A DNA stretch of 64,000 bases from Sediminibacterium sp. (lineage in GTDB: Bacteria > Bacteroidota > Bacteroidia > Chitinophagales > Chitinophagaceae), in contig JAFWCB010000005.1 of the NCBI GenBank assembly GCA_017537025.1, forward strand, positions 496,001 through 560,000. Reading direction: 5' to 3'. The notes beneath the pieces were generated by a model. It had not been told where the DNA came from. It made no database searches and worked only from the letters and a program-made list of their open reading frames with translations. Positions 34,497-45,604 of this stretch are shown here, in pieces. The number at the start of each line of letters is the position of its first letter. Positions within the stretch are counted from its first letter, which is position 1. The position numbers were made by a program, and so were the translations under genes.

Positions 34497-35234
34497 CTAA
34501 AAATCAATACCGATCCACTTTCTTTTATTCTTTTCGTATTTCTCAAAGTTAAATTTATAGAGTTTACCCGGACGGTGAGAAACATCTTGCTCCATTTCTT
34601 GGGTATCTATTAAAAGGTCCATAGATGCGAACTTTTTCCTAAAATTCCTTCTATCTAAACTCACGCCCAATATGGCTTCATAAAGGTTTTGTAATTCCCG
34701 TAATGCGAATTTATGTGGCAATAACTTAAATCCTAATGGATGTTCCTGTATACTTTCTTGTAGCCAATGATAGCAAGAGTCAACTATTTCTTTATGATCA
34801 AAAGCCATATCTTTCAAATGGGCTAAACTGTACCAGTCTAGTTCATTATCATGAATTTTAAGCTCATGATGCTGAATATTTAGCAAGGAGCAATAAGCAA
34901 TGGTAACAACCCTTCCACCGGGGTGGCGATCGGGTTTGCCAAACACTTTTACCTGTTCCAAAAACACGTCAGTCATTCCGGTACGTTCTTTCAGGATACG
35001 ATATGCCGCGGCATCTAATTCTTCATTATCACGTAAAAAATCGCCCAATAAAGAGAGCTTACCTTCATAGATGGCTAAATCACTTTTAATCAAGAGTACT
35101 TTTAACTTATTTTCTTCAAAACCAAAAATTACGCAATCAATGGTAAGCGGTACTTTCGGGTAAGTATTTACCAACGGAACGGCATCAGCAATCAGCTGCA
35201 CACCATTTGATGCCTTTTCAGGAAATTTCTTCAT
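34497..35234 (-). CDS. Nudix-domain transcriptional regulator (NrtR/AraR-like)
   Basis: 245 residues from the ATG at 35234; a TTG three codons earlier is also open. The N-terminal Nudix domain (about 25-155) has a Nudix box where the catalytic REExEE part reads RILKERTG, so hydrolysis is unlikely. The C-terminal domain (about 165-245, HKFALRELQNLYEAILG and RRNFRKKF) is the winged helix of NrtR-type regulators. In Bacteroidota such proteins control sugar-use genes, for example AraR, and elsewhere NAD synthesis. The target cannot be told from the neighbours. It is divergent from ligA. Confidence 0.85.
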   Translation of the reverse strand: MKKFPEKASNGVQLIADAVPLVNTYPKVPLTIDCVIFGFEENKLKVLLIKSDLAIYEGKLSLLGDFLRDNEELDAAAYRILKERTGMTDVFLEQVKVFGKPDRHPGGRVVTIAYCSLLNIQHHELKIHDNELDWYSLAHLKDMAFDHKEIVDSCYHWLQESIQEHPLGFKLLPHKFALRELQNLYEAILGVSLDRRNFRKKFASMDLLIDTQEMEQDVSHRPGKLYKFNFEKYEKNKRKWIGIDF

Positions 35235-35337
35235 ATATGGCAAATAGTTATAAACGAGGGTAAATACCCTGCAATCGTAAGTTTAAGATACAAAATAATT
35301 TGAAATGTATGAATTTTACAAACCAACCCTCTAATAA

Positions 35338-37446
<2,109 letters not shown>

Positions 37447-37447
37447 A

Positions 37448-37498
37448 GCTTTGCGACTTAGCGCCTTTGCGTTCATTTAATCGCTAAGACACCAAGAT
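37448..37498. repeat. GACTTAGCGCC-type intergenic repeat after ligA
   Basis: CTTTGCGACTTAGCGCC followed by ATCGCTAAGACACCAAGA. The two halves are partly inverted to each other and belong to the same family as 23846-23973. They fill the gap between ligA and the next gene. Confidence 0.65.
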
Positions 37499-37514
37499 AA
37501 AATGTAAATATATT

Positions 37515-38186
37515 ATGCTAGAAGCAACTACATTAAGATTCTTAAAAGACCTTAAGAAAAATAACAACAAACCTTGGTTCGATGCTAATCGCAAACACTA
37601 TGAATTAGCGAAAGCCGACTTTACCAAATTCGTTACAAAACTATTGGTAGCCATTGCTAAGAATGATCCGAGTATTGCTACCCAAACAGCCAAGGATTGT
37701 ACTTTTCGTATTAACCGGGATGTTCGTTTTAGTAAAAATAAAGACCCTTATAAAACGAATATGGGTGCAGGTATCAGTAAGGGTGGTAAGAAGATGAATG
37801 TAGCGGGTTATTATTTTCATTGCGAGCCCGGTGGAAATAGTTTTATCGGTGGTGGTTTATATATGGCAGAGCCGGATCAATTGAAAAAAATAAGACAGGA
37901 AATAGATTATAATTGGCCCGAGTTTCAAAAAATTGTAGAGGGTAAAAAATTCAAATCTGTATTTGGCAGTTTATCGCGAGAAGAGGGTTTATTTTTAACA
38001 AGAGAACCTAAAGGATACGAGAAAGATAATCCTGCCATTGAATATATCAAGTTAAAAAGTTTTACGGCTATTACTCCACTAACCGATGCCGATTTAACAA
38101 GCAAGGATTTGATTAAAAAAACAGCTACTGTTTTTGCAACCTTACAACCACTGCTTGAGTTTTTGAATAGAGCTTTGGAAGAGTGA
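37515..38186 (+). CDS. DUF2461 family protein
   Basis: 223 residues with the family marks FLKDLKKNNNKPWFDANRKHYE at the start (residues 9-30), FRINRDVRFSKNKDPYKTNM near 65-85 and GYYFHCEPGGNSFIGGGLY near 100. DUF2461 proteins are small cytoplasmic proteins found in many bacteria and fungi with no established activity. It follows ligA by 68 bases filled with a repeat, so co-transcription is possible but not needed. Family assignment is firm; function is unknown. Confidence 0.92.
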   Translation: MLEATTLRFLKDLKKNNNKPWFDANRKHYELAKADFTKFVTKLLVAIAKNDPSIATQTAKDCTFRINRDVRFSKNKDPYKTNMGAGISKGGKKMNVAGYYFHCEPGGNSFIGGGLYMAEPDQLKKIRQEIDYNWPEFQKIVEGKKFKSVFGSLSREEGLFLTREPKGYEKDNPAIEYIKLKSFTAITPLTDADLTSKDLIKKTATVFATLQPLLEFLNRALEE

Positions 38187-38211
38187 GTAGTGGGTAGTTT
38201 TGCTGTGAAGA

Positions 38212-39390
38212 TTATTGAAACATCGATCTGGCTATCCCCATCTCCAGGCCCCGCAACTCGGCAAGCCCTCTTAAGCGGCCAATAGCACTATATCCCGGAT
38301 TGGTTTTCTTTGTAAGATCATCCAACATCTGATGACCATGATCGGGGCGCATAGGAATAGCTGTTTTTCTTTCCTGCATCATTTTTACAACTGCTTTCAC
38401 AACAGCATACATATCTACATCCCCCTCTAAATGATTGTCTTCATAAAAATCTCCCCATTCATTACGCTTGGTACTTCTTAAATGCAGAAAATGAATTCGT
38501 TCTGCAAACTGATTTACCATAACCGGCAAATCATTATCTGCCCGCACACCAAACGAACCCGTACAAAAACACAACCCATTATTTACAGAAGGAACAGCCT
38601 CAACTAATGCTTCAATATCCGAAGCAGTACTAACCACCCTTGGCAATCCTAATAAAGGATAGGGAGGATCATCCGGATGAATCGCCATCTTAACGTTACA
38701 GGCATTGGCAATCGGAATTATTTGTTCTAAAAAATAAATCAAATGCTTACGGAGCTTTGATGCATCTATTCCATCATATGTATCCAATGCAGCCTGAAAT
38801 TGTTCAATCGTAAAACTTTCTTCACTACCGGGTAAGCCCTTTATCATATTTTGTTTGAGCAATAATTTTTCATCTGCATTCATAGCATTAAATCTTGCTG
38901 TGGCTCTTTGTATTTCTTCTTTAGTATAATCTTGTGCAGCATTCTGCCTTTTTAATATAAACAGATCAAATGCAATAACAGCCGCTCTTTCATAAAATAA
39001 TGCCAATGAACCATCTTTCATCGGATACGACAAATTGGTTCTCGTCCAATCCATCACCGGCATAAAATTATATGTGATCGTGCGTATACCACAAGCACTT
39101 AAGTTTTTGATCGTCTCTTGATAATGTTGAATGTATTGCTGAAAACCTGATGATTGGGTTTTGATCGCCTCATGCACCGGAACACTTTCTACTACATCCC
39201 ATGTTAACCCTGCAGATTCAATCATATTTTTCCGTTCCTGAATAGCTTCGATCGTCCAGATATTTCCATTGGGAATATGGTGTAAAGCAGTAACTACTCC
39301 GGTGCACCCCGCCTGCGCAATATCTCGTAAACTAACCGGATCATTTGGTCCAAACCAACGCATGGTTTGTACCATTTTGTATAATTCCAT
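38212..39390 (-). CDS. uxuA: Mannonate dehydratase UxuA
   Basis: 392 residues. [13 protein letters not shown] at the start is the UxuA signature, and metal or substrate residues occur in [33 protein letters not shown] and MRPDHGHQM. It dehydrates D-mannonate to 2-keto-3-deoxygluconate in glucuronate breakdown, in the cytoplasm, with Mn or Fe. It is the last gene of a four-gene operon with an alcohol dehydrogenase, a DUF1080 protein and an exported Gfo/Idh/MocA enzyme, starting 42 bases after the last. No uxuB-type fructuronate reductase or uronate isomerase is in the window. The ATG at 39390 was chosen; one five codons later is possible. Confidence 0.95.
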   Translation of the reverse strand: MELYKMVQTMRWFGPNDPVSLRDIAQAGCTGVVTALHHIPNGNIWTIEAIQERKNMIESAGLTWDVVESVPVHEAIKTQSSGFQQYIQHYQETIKNLSACGIRTITYNFMPVMDWTRTNLSYPMKDGSLALFYERAAVIAFDLFILKRQNAAQDYTKEEIQRATARFNAMNADEKLLLKQNMIKGLPGSEESFTIEQFQAALDTYDGIDASKLRKHLIYFLEQIIPIANACNVKMAIHPDDPPYPLLGLPRVVSTASDIEALVEAVPSVNNGLCFCTGSFGVRADNDLPVMVNQFAERIHFLHLRSTKRNEWGDFYEDNHLEGDVDMYAVVKAVVKMMQERKTAIPMRPDHGHQMLDDLTKKTNPGYSAIGRLRGLAELRGLEMGIARSMFQ

Positions 39391-39432
39391 TATCCCAATT
39401 TTAAAGAGAAAATATTACCTCGTAACGATTTA

Positions 39433-40791
39433 CTAATACTTGAATGGTTTACCATTCACCATTACCTCCTGTGTTTTCGAATCAAAAGTTGCTTTGGCTC
39501 CGGTTCTTACCGCAGCATTGGTCATGATGGTAGCAATGGAATGACTATACCCAGCTTCTACCGGGGCATTGGGCTGTTTTCTGGAACGCATACATTCCAT
39601 CCAATTACGCACGTGTAAAGAAGTAAGTAAATCTTCCCCCGTATTCGCACCAGATTCTACGGTTATAGTTTTATCTAATAAATTTACTTCAGGTAAGAGA
39701 TTAGCTTTCATTTTCATGGCTGCCGCCATATTTTCTCTTAAGCCTCCATTCGAAGAAACTTTATTAGTGATCAAATTTAATTCTCCCCCATTAGAAAAAT
39801 AAATTTCACTGGGTTTTTCATCACCATTATGCATTCTCGACATGAACACAACTTGGAATCCCGAACTAGGATCGTTCATTGGACCATAATCAAAAACAGC
39901 CGTTGTAGTATCCCAATTTTTTCTTCCATCTTTCCACCAATAAATACCACCATTGGCGGTTACCGATCTTGGATGATCTAATTTACTAAACCAATGTACG
40001 GTATCAATTTGATGGCTCATCCATTGACCCGGCATACCGGAAGAATAAGGCCAAAACAAACGATATTCCAAATATTTCCTGGGATCAAATTGCTCAAACG
40101 GCCGATTGAGTAAGAATCTTTTCCAATCAAGATCAGCCTCTTTACAAGAGGCTACTAAATCGGGCCTTCTCCAACGACCCGGTTGATTCACATTCCAAGT
40201 TAATTCTACCATCGTGATAGGGCCAAACTTCCCTTCTTGAATAAAATCTGCGGCAGCTTTATAGTTGGGTCCGCTTCTTCTTTGAGAACCTATTTGAACG
40301 ATTCGATCCGAAGCTTTAATTACTTTCAAAGCAGCGCGATTGTCTTCCATGGTTTCTGCAAATGGCTTCTCACAATAAACATCACAATTAGCTTTAACTG
40401 CTTCAATAGCGTGTAATGCATGTTGAAAATCTGGGGTACTTATAAAAACCCCATCTATATCTTTCAATGCATACAAAGCTTCATTATTCTTACATGCCAC
40501 AATATCATGGCCTAATTTATTTTTTAAAAAAGCTTCCCCCTCTTCTCGTCTTCGCTTCCAAATATCTGAGACAGCTACGATATCAAAATTTAATTCTTTA
40601 TAATGCCGTAGAAATGAGGGGAAATGCGAATTCCTGAATCGATCCGAAAAGCCAATTACCCCTAATCGTGCCCTATCATTTGCACCCATAATATTGGCAT
40701 AGCTTTTTGCAGTAAAGCCAATTGATGCTATATAAACTCCGGCAGTTGATTGAATTGTCTTTTTTAAGAATTTTCTTCTGGAATTGCTCAT
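39433..40791 (-). CDS. Tat-exported Gfo/Idh/MocA-family oxidoreductase
   Basis: 452 residues. A twin-arginine signal (SRRKFLKK, then a hydrophobic stretch to about 33) predicts export in folded form, probably with bound NAD(P). The Rossmann domain begins at about 40 (RLGVIGF) and includes the EKPFAET motif. The C-terminal domain carries PGQWMSHQIDTVHWF. Exported members in Bacteroidota are thought to oxidise or hydrolyse sugars such as 3-keto or N-acetyl sugars. It is nine bases after the DUF1080 gene and before uxuA, so a joint role in handling an oxidised sugar or glycoside is likely. Confidence 0.9.
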   Translation of the reverse strand: MSNSRRKFLKKTIQSTAGVYIASIGFTAKSYANIMGANDRARLGVIGFSDRFRNSHFPSFLRHYKELNFDIVAVSDIWKRRREEGEAFLKNKLGHDIVACKNNEALYALKDIDGVFISTPDFQHALHAIEAVKANCDVYCEKPFAETMEDNRAALKVIKASDRIVQIGSQRRSGPNYKAAADFIQEGKFGPITMVELTWNVNQPGRWRRPDLVASCKEADLDWKRFLLNRPFEQFDPRKYLEYRLFWPYSSGMPGQWMSHQIDTVHWFSKLDHPRSVTANGGIYWWKDGRKNWDTTTAVFDYGPMNDPSSGFQVVFMSRMHNGDEKPSEIYFSNGGELNLITNKVSSNGGLRENMAAAMKMKANLLPEVNLLDKTITVESGANTGEDLLTSLHVRNWMECMRSRKQPNAPVEAGYSHSIATIMTNAAVRTGAKATFDSKTQEVMVNGKPFKY

Positions 40792-40800
40792 ACAAAAAAT

Positions 40801-42201
40801 TTATAGTTCTTTGATTTTTATACTTCTAAAAGCTACATGTGTTCCATGTTCCTGTAATAAGATATGTCCCTTTTCTGCCATCCCAAAATTTGGCCATATA
40901 ACATATTTACTTTTCGCTACCAGTGCATAAAAATATTGTGTGCCTCTTTGGTACTCTACCACTTTCCATCCATTGATCCAATGCTCAATTTTTCCGTCAG
41001 GATAAACCACAATTCTTCCCCGATTCCAGGATCCGATCGGTAATTTTTCTCGGCGTTCATTATTGTTTCCGTAAATTCTCTTAGCAGGTATCAAATCATA
41101 TAGAGAAGCCATGGTTCTATTTCCTATCGATCCTAGTTTGGCATCAGGATGTTTGTCGTCGTCCAATATCTGGTATTCTAATCCGATGGCTGAACCGGTA
41201 TTATTTTCTTTTTCTGTAACAAAATATTTCACGCCACTATTGGCTGTATCTGATAATTGAAATTCAAACTGCAAATCAAAAGCATGAAATTCATCAATTG
41301 TTACAATGTCGCCACCATTTGCAGACTCTGCACCATTTGAGGCCTTAACATTCAGTGTGCCATCTTTGATATACCAAATATTCCCGGGAAAGGTTTGCTT
41401 ATACGCTCCCCTCCATCCATTGGTTGTTACTCCATCCCAAAGCAGCTTTACTCCATTCCTTTTTTCATCAGGAGAAATGTTATTGGGTATCGTATTCACA
41501 ACAAAGATTTGATCGCTGGGCGAAGGCTTCAAATTCTTGGTTTGTATACGTATATTTTTCCAACGTATTTCCTGACCCACTTCGCTGTTGTCGTGAATTT
41601 GGTGTACCTGCAAAGCAATAAATCCTTTGGCTGTTTGATCATCGATCAAATGAGCACAAGCAATTCCATTAACCCATGTACGAATACTATTACCAATACA
41701 TTCTATCCGATAATGATTCCACTGATTTTGTTTAAAAGCAGTTTTAGCAGCAGGATTATATTCCATGGGATATAACCACCCTTTTCTTGCTTCATCGTAT
41801 ATACCCCCACTCCAGCCTCTTGAAGAAGGATCGATCTCCATTTGATACCCATGCACTCTTTCCGATGTTGTTTTATCTGTTACTTCACATCGATCATTCG
41901 CATCTTTAATTTCACTCCTGAATTGAACACCTGAGTTCATTTTGCTATCTACCTTAAAATCCACTTCGAAAATAAAGTCGCCATAGGTTTTCTCGGTGGC
42001 TAAAAAAGTGTTCGGACTATTTAGCACCGTGGTACCAATTAACTCACCGTTTTTTACAAAATAGTTAGCAGTACCATTTAATTTTTTCCAGCCTTTCAAA
42101 TCCTTTCCATTAAACAAATATTCCCACTGTTCATTCGTTTTTTGAGCGAAAGTGCCCGATACAAAGCCAATCAGTAAAAATAAAATGGCATTCTTTTTCA
42201 T
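40801..42201 (-). CDS. Secreted protein with two DUF1080 (3-keto-disaccharide hydrolase-like) domains
   Basis: 466 residues. Signal peptide (MKKNAILFLLIGFVSGTFAQ), then two LamG/concanavalin-like DUF1080 domains. The first spans about 25-235 (WEYLFNGKDLKGWKKL, MNSGVQFRSE) and the second about 245-466 (VKLLWDGVTTNGWRGA, ANSGVKYFV). DUF1080 proteins are surface or periplasmic, and some act on 3-keto-glycosides. The repeated G-W and NSGV phrases mark each domain. It starts five bases after the dehydrogenase gene and ends nine bases before the Gfo/Idh gene. It probably acts in the periplasm with that oxidoreductase. Confidence 0.9.
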   Translation of the reverse strand: MKKNAILFLLIGFVSGTFAQKTNEQWEYLFNGKDLKGWKKLNGTANYFVKNGELIGTTVLNSPNTFLATEKTYGDFIFEVDFKVDSKMNSGVQFRSEIKDANDRCEVTDKTTSERVHGYQMEIDPSSRGWSGGIYDEARKGWLYPMEYNPAAKTAFKQNQWNHYRIECIGNSIRTWVNGIACAHLIDDQTAKGFIALQVHQIHDNSEVGQEIRWKNIRIQTKNLKPSPSDQIFVVNTIPNNISPDEKRNGVKLLWDGVTTNGWRGAYKQTFPGNIWYIKDGTLNVKASNGAESANGGDIVTIDEFHAFDLQFEFQLSDTANSGVKYFVTEKENNTGSAIGLEYQILDDDKHPDAKLGSIGNRTMASLYDLIPAKRIYGNNNERREKLPIGSWNRGRIVVYPDGKIEHWINGWKVVEYQRGTQYFYALVAKSKYVIWPNFGMAEKGHILLQEHGTHVAFRSIKIKEL

Positions 42202-42206
42202 TTAAT

Positions 42207-43256
42207 TTATGCTTTTAATGTTTTCATATCGATCACAAAACGGTATTTAACATCAGATTTTATTACTCTTTCATAAGCTGTATTGATATAATCCATTGGA
42301 ATAACTTCTACATCGGAGTAGATATCATTGGCAGCGCAGTAGTCTAACATTTCCTGTGTTTCTTTTATACCACCAATCATAGAACCCACAATACTTCTTC
42401 TTTTTGAAATAATGGAAGCAGCATTGAATCGATTGTCTTCCGGCGGAATTCCCACAACCAACATTTTTCCATCTACTTTTAACAGATCAAGGTATTGATT
42501 CATATCATGAACGGCTGCAACTGTATTCAAAATAAAATCAAATTGCATTTTCAAACCTTTGAGCTGGTTTTTATCTGTGGTTAGCACGAAATGGTGCGCA
42601 CCTAATCTTTTAGCATCGGCTTCTTTTGAAGGAGATGTACTCAACATAGTAACTTCAGCGCCAAAGGATGCTGCAAATTTTACCGCCATATGCCCTAATC
42701 CCCCCAAGCCTAAAACAGCTACTTTATGGCCTTTACTCACGCCGGCATATTTTAATGGAGAATAAGTAGTTATGCCTGCACATAAAAGCGGGGCAACCCC
42801 TTCTAAATTTTTCGTGAAAGGTAAATGTAATGTGTACCCTTCATCTATTATATAAGTAGAAGAATAGCCACCGAATGTGGGCGTCATTCCATCTCTGTAA
42901 TAGCCATTGTATGTGGGCGTCATTCCTTCATCGCAATATTGTTCCAAACCGGATGTACAAGATTTACATTTTCTACAAGAATCAACAAAAACACCTACAC
43001 CTGCCAAATCCCCCACTTTAAATTTGGTAACTGCATTGCCTACTTCTGTAACGCGACCTATAATTTCATGACCCGGAACGATTGGGTAAATAGCCGGACC
43101 CCACTCGCTTCTGGCCATGTGAATATCTGAATGACATACACCGCAATATAAAATATCGATCTTTACATCTGAAGGCCCTACTTCTCTTCTTTGGAATTCC
43201 AAAGCATGAAGTTGATCTTCCTTACTGTTTGCTCCAAAACCATTTACTTTTATCAT
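42207..43256 (-). CDS. Zinc-dependent alcohol dehydrogenase (YahK/cinnamyl-alcohol type)
   Basis: 349 residues. The catalytic zinc site includes YCGVCHSDIH and GHEIIGRV. The structural zinc site is CRKCKSCTSGLEQYC. The NAD(P)-binding motif is GLGGLGHMAVKFA near 180. YahK-like members reduce aldehydes with NADPH. An internal duplication DEGMTPTYNGYYRDGMTPTF at about 110-130 comes from a 16-base direct repeat (42875-42890 and 42911-42926). It is the first gene of the uxuA operon. The substrate is unknown; a sugar aldehyde or keto acid is possible from context. Confidence 0.93.
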   Translation of the reverse strand: MIKVNGFGANSKEDQLHALEFQRREVGPSDVKIDILYCGVCHSDIHMARSEWGPAIYPIVPGHEIIGRVTEVGNAVTKFKVGDLAGVGVFVDSCRKCKSCTSGLEQYCDEGMTPTYNGYYRDGMTPTFGGYSSTYIIDEGYTLHLPFTKNLEGVAPLLCAGITTYSPLKYAGVSKGHKVAVLGLGGLGHMAVKFAASFGAEVTMLSTSPSKEADAKRLGAHHFVLTTDKNQLKGLKMQFDFILNTVAAVHDMNQYLDLLKVDGKMLVVGIPPEDNRFNAASIISKRRSIVGSMIGGIKETQEMLDYCAANDIYSDVEVIPMDYINTAYERVIKSDVKYRFVIDMKTLKA

Positions 43257-43420
43257 ATTATTTTTTGTTTTTTAAGAAATTTTTTCTTTACGCGTACGCT
43301 TTGCTGAGACTTCCAAACACGGCTTCAGATGCAACCTTCCCACTAAAGGTTGTATATTTTTATCACATAATAAAATTTCCGATTTAGATATGGACAAGGG
43401 TGCTATAGGCAAAAATTATT

Positions 43421-43458
43421 TACCCTTATGTGGAAACTAGAACTCCTACATAAGGGTA
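43421..43458. promoter_or_regulatory. Perfect 11-base inverted repeat upstream of the sugar operon
   Basis: TACCCTTATGT (43421-43431) and ACATAAGGGTA (43448-43458) surround 16 bases. It stands 30 bases after the stop of the 163-residue gene and about 165 bases before the alcohol dehydrogenase start, both on the minus strand. It is not GC-rich and has a poor T-run, so an operator for the downstream operon is as likely as a terminator. Confidence 0.45.
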
Positions 43459-43487
43459 ATTTATGTATACTAATACAATAAAGCAAT

Positions 43488-43979
43488 CTATTGTATATAG
43501 GTGTCTTTATCTACATAAGCTATAAATTCCGTTCCTTCCTCAAACTTTGCCTGTTTGCCTTTAATAAACAAAGCCAATGGAGATAATAAAACCGCTGTAG
43601 TAGCTACTAATGCACCGCGACCGTTGGTTTGTTTTTCAACTGAAGATCTAAGCTTCACAGGCCTGCCATTAGATAAATACAAATAATCTATTGAAAATTC
43701 CAGCTTACCTTTTTTACCCAACGCTTTACTGCCGGATGCCTCCGTAACAGTACCCACTACACGGGTACCTTCATTCACTAAAATTTTATCGCCAACAACT
43801 ACGTTTTTGGCTACCGTAAATTCAATTTGGTCACCAACCTTAGCATTCTTACCGGAAATATCTTTTGAAATTTTACAATGCACTTCTGTGCCTTCATAAA
43901 GTATTTGTTTTGAGGTATCGGTTTGGCAATTGGCAGTTATGGTACTTAATACAACTAGGGCAAGTAAAAATTTTTTCAT
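43488..43979 (-). CDS. Secreted protein of unknown function, beta-rich
   Basis: 163 residues. Signal peptide (MKKFLLALVVLSTITANCQ), then a mature part of alternating hydrophobic and charged residues with GTEVHCKISKDIS, NEGTRVVGTVTEA and GKLEFSIDYLYLSNGRPV. The alternation suggests a beta sandwich or barrel-like fold. A hydrophobic patch at about 123-138 (GALVATTAVLLSPLALF) is followed by KGKQAKFEEGTEF. Similar secreted proteins occur in many Bacteroidota without a known role. It stands alone, with a 109-base gap upstream. I do not recognise a named family. Confidence 0.7.
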   Translation of the reverse strand: MKKFLLALVVLSTITANCQTDTSKQILYEGTEVHCKISKDISGKNAKVGDQIEFTVAKNVVVGDKILVNEGTRVVGTVTEASGSKALGKKGKLEFSIDYLYLSNGRPVKLRSSVEKQTNGRGALVATTAVLLSPLALFIKGKQAKFEEGTEFIAYVDKDTYIQ

Positions 43980-44087
43980 AGTTTTTTTTCAAATGTACCC
44001 CTAGTTTAAGTATATAAATACGATTACACTTTTAGGATTTTGTTAAATGTAATGCCGGTTCAGGACTCTCCACTGGTAAAATATACC

Positions 44088-44489
44088 TTATATGCCCGGC
44101 TTCTTTGCGTTCGCAATTATGGTTACATCTTGTAGTTGCAATGATTGAACCATATTTTTTACAGCTTCTTTGTAGGCTAAAAAATGAGGTGTAGCAATAT
44201 GTACTTTATACGCTGCTTCATTAGCATATATTTCAAATATGGTAATACTGCTCGGATCTTTTTTATCTGCCACTGCATAATAGCTTAAAACACCCGGCTC
44301 TTTTTCCATAGCAGCTTGCATTTGTTCTTTTAAGGCTCTATGATAAGCTTCTAGCTGCTTAGGGTCTACTTTAATTTTGGCAATTCGTTCCATCCGATTT
44401 GTTGAATTTGAAGGTGGCTCTTGCATGTAGGAGGCTAATACAGTGAGCAAGCCAATTACAATGATAATCAAGCTAATCTTTTTTCTCAT
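44088..44489 (-). CDS. Membrane-anchored antibiotic-biosynthesis-monooxygenase (ABM) domain protein
   Basis: 133 residues. The N-terminal hydrophobic segment at about 4-20 (KISLIIIVIGLLTVLAS) is followed by an ABM ferredoxin-like domain at about 33-128 (IAKIKVDPKQLEAYHRAL, KEPGVLSYYAVADKKDPSSI, FEIYANEAAYKVHIATPHF). ABM proteins are normally cytoplasmic quinol or polyketide oxygenases or dimeric sensors; here the anchor places the domain outside the inner membrane or makes it exported. It overlaps the serine hydrolase gene by four bases (ATGA), so the two are co-translated. The reaction is unknown. Confidence 0.85.
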   Translation of the reverse strand: MRKKISLIIIVIGLLTVLASYMQEPPSNSTNRMERIAKIKVDPKQLEAYHRALKEQMQAAMEKEPGVLSYYAVADKKDPSSITIFEIYANEAAYKVHIATPHFLAYKEAVKNMVQSLQLQDVTIIANAKKPGI

Positions 44490-45601
44490 AAAACATTATT
44501 ATCTCTTAACACTTTTAAAATGGTGCCTGTTAAAAATTGTTCCCCATTCGTAAGCCAAATTAATCGAAACTGCTTTGAAGGTATCATGAATACATGAGCT
44601 CGAAAACCACCCTGATCACCTGTATGCTCAATTACTTCCTCCTTAATTTTTACCCCATTCAGTTCATATCCATTGGTATGCACAAACCAACAGAATCCAT
44701 GTGTGGGAGCTTTAGCGCCTTTCCAATTGGCAGGCCGCCAGGCTGTTTCAGAAAAGTCGATGATGCGCTTGGGTAAAAACTTATATTCTGCAATCGCATC
44801 GGTATACTTTATCAGATCATCTACAGAGCTCCATACACCGCCATTACCCGCAGCGCAGAAAGTAGGATACTCCCCATAATCATATTCCCGCCACTCGCCA
44901 TCATATTTCCGATATCCGTGCGCAACTCCCTTGGATGGCTCTGCCCCATCGGTAATAACACTGGATCTCATTTTAGCCGGCTTGAATATTTTTTCTTCTA
45001 CATATTTCTGCCATTTTTTTCCTGTTAATTTTTCAATAATAAGTGCCAGACCATTATATGCCGGGTTCGAATAATTCCATCTTGATCCGGGTTCGAATTC
45101 TAAAGCATCTGTTTGTAATAAGGGAGCAAAATTTTCAGCATCTTTTGCTGTTAAGTAAAAAACACTATCTCTTGTTATTTGTCTACTATCCGGCAAGCCG
45201 GATGTATGGGTGATCAAGTGTTTAATCTTAATTTTTTCTGCTATCGAAGGGTTCTTGAAATCGGAAAAATATTTTGCCAGATTATCTTCAATGGATAGCT
45301 TCCCTTCTTCCTGCAATTTTAAAATGGCATAGGCCACAAATGTTTTAGATACGGAACCTACATTCGCTACGGTGTTATCGCTAAATGAAATATTCCGCTT
45401 TATATCGCTTAACCCAAATGAGGCTTTATAAATAGTATTTCCTTGAAACTCAATAAATATAGAGCCACCCGGGGCATTCGGTTTAAAATACTGAGCCATG
45501 GCTTTATCCATAGCCGTTTTTACATAACTTAAATCGGGTGCTTGTGAAAAGCAGTGTTGTACAATTAGTAAATAAGTAACTAAGTAACTAACTCGTTTCA
45601 T
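44486..45601 (-). CDS. Secreted serine hydrolase, beta-lactamase/class C PBP family
   Basis: 371 residues. Catalytic motifs: SVSK (Ser83, Lys86), YSN near 172 in WNYSNPAYNG, and HTG (EHTGDQGGF) near 335. These fit the esterase/beta-lactamase class C fold (Pfam Beta-lactamase), whose members cleave esters, D-amino-acid peptides or beta-lactams. Signal peptide MKRVSYLVTYLLIVQHCFSQ; residues 3-13 come from a phrase-like repeat (45567-45595). It follows a small lipoprotein gene by three bases and overlaps the ABM gene by four, so it belongs to a four-gene operon. The substrate is unknown. Confidence 0.9.
   Translation of the reverse strand: MKRVSYLVTYLLIVQHCFSQAPDLSYVKTAMDKAMAQYFKPNAPGGSIFIEFQGNTIYKASFGLSDIKRNISFSDNTVANVGSVSKTFVAYAILKLQEEGKLSIEDNLAKYFSDFKNPSIAEKIKIKHLITHTSGLPDSRQITRDSVFYLTAKDAENFAPLLQTDALEFEPGSRWNYSNPAYNGLALIIEKLTGKKWQKYVEEKIFKPAKMRSSVITDGAEPSKGVAHGYRKYDGEWREYDYGEYPTFCAAGNGGVWSSVDDLIKYTDAIAEYKFLPKRIIDFSETAWRPANWKGAKAPTHGFCWFVHTNGYELNGVKIKEEVIEHTGDQGGFRAHVFMIPSKQFRLIWLTNGEQFLTGTILKVLRDNNVL
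45567..45595. repeat. AAGTAACTAAGTAACT-type repeat coding for a signal peptide
   Basis: Units of AGTAAATAAGTAACTAAGTA on the plus strand read on the minus strand as VSYLVTYLL, the hydrophobic core of the serine hydrolase signal peptide. The unit family is the same as at 30071-30094 and at the end of the TetR gene (49815-49830). Confidence 0.75.
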
Positions 45602-45604
45602 ACA

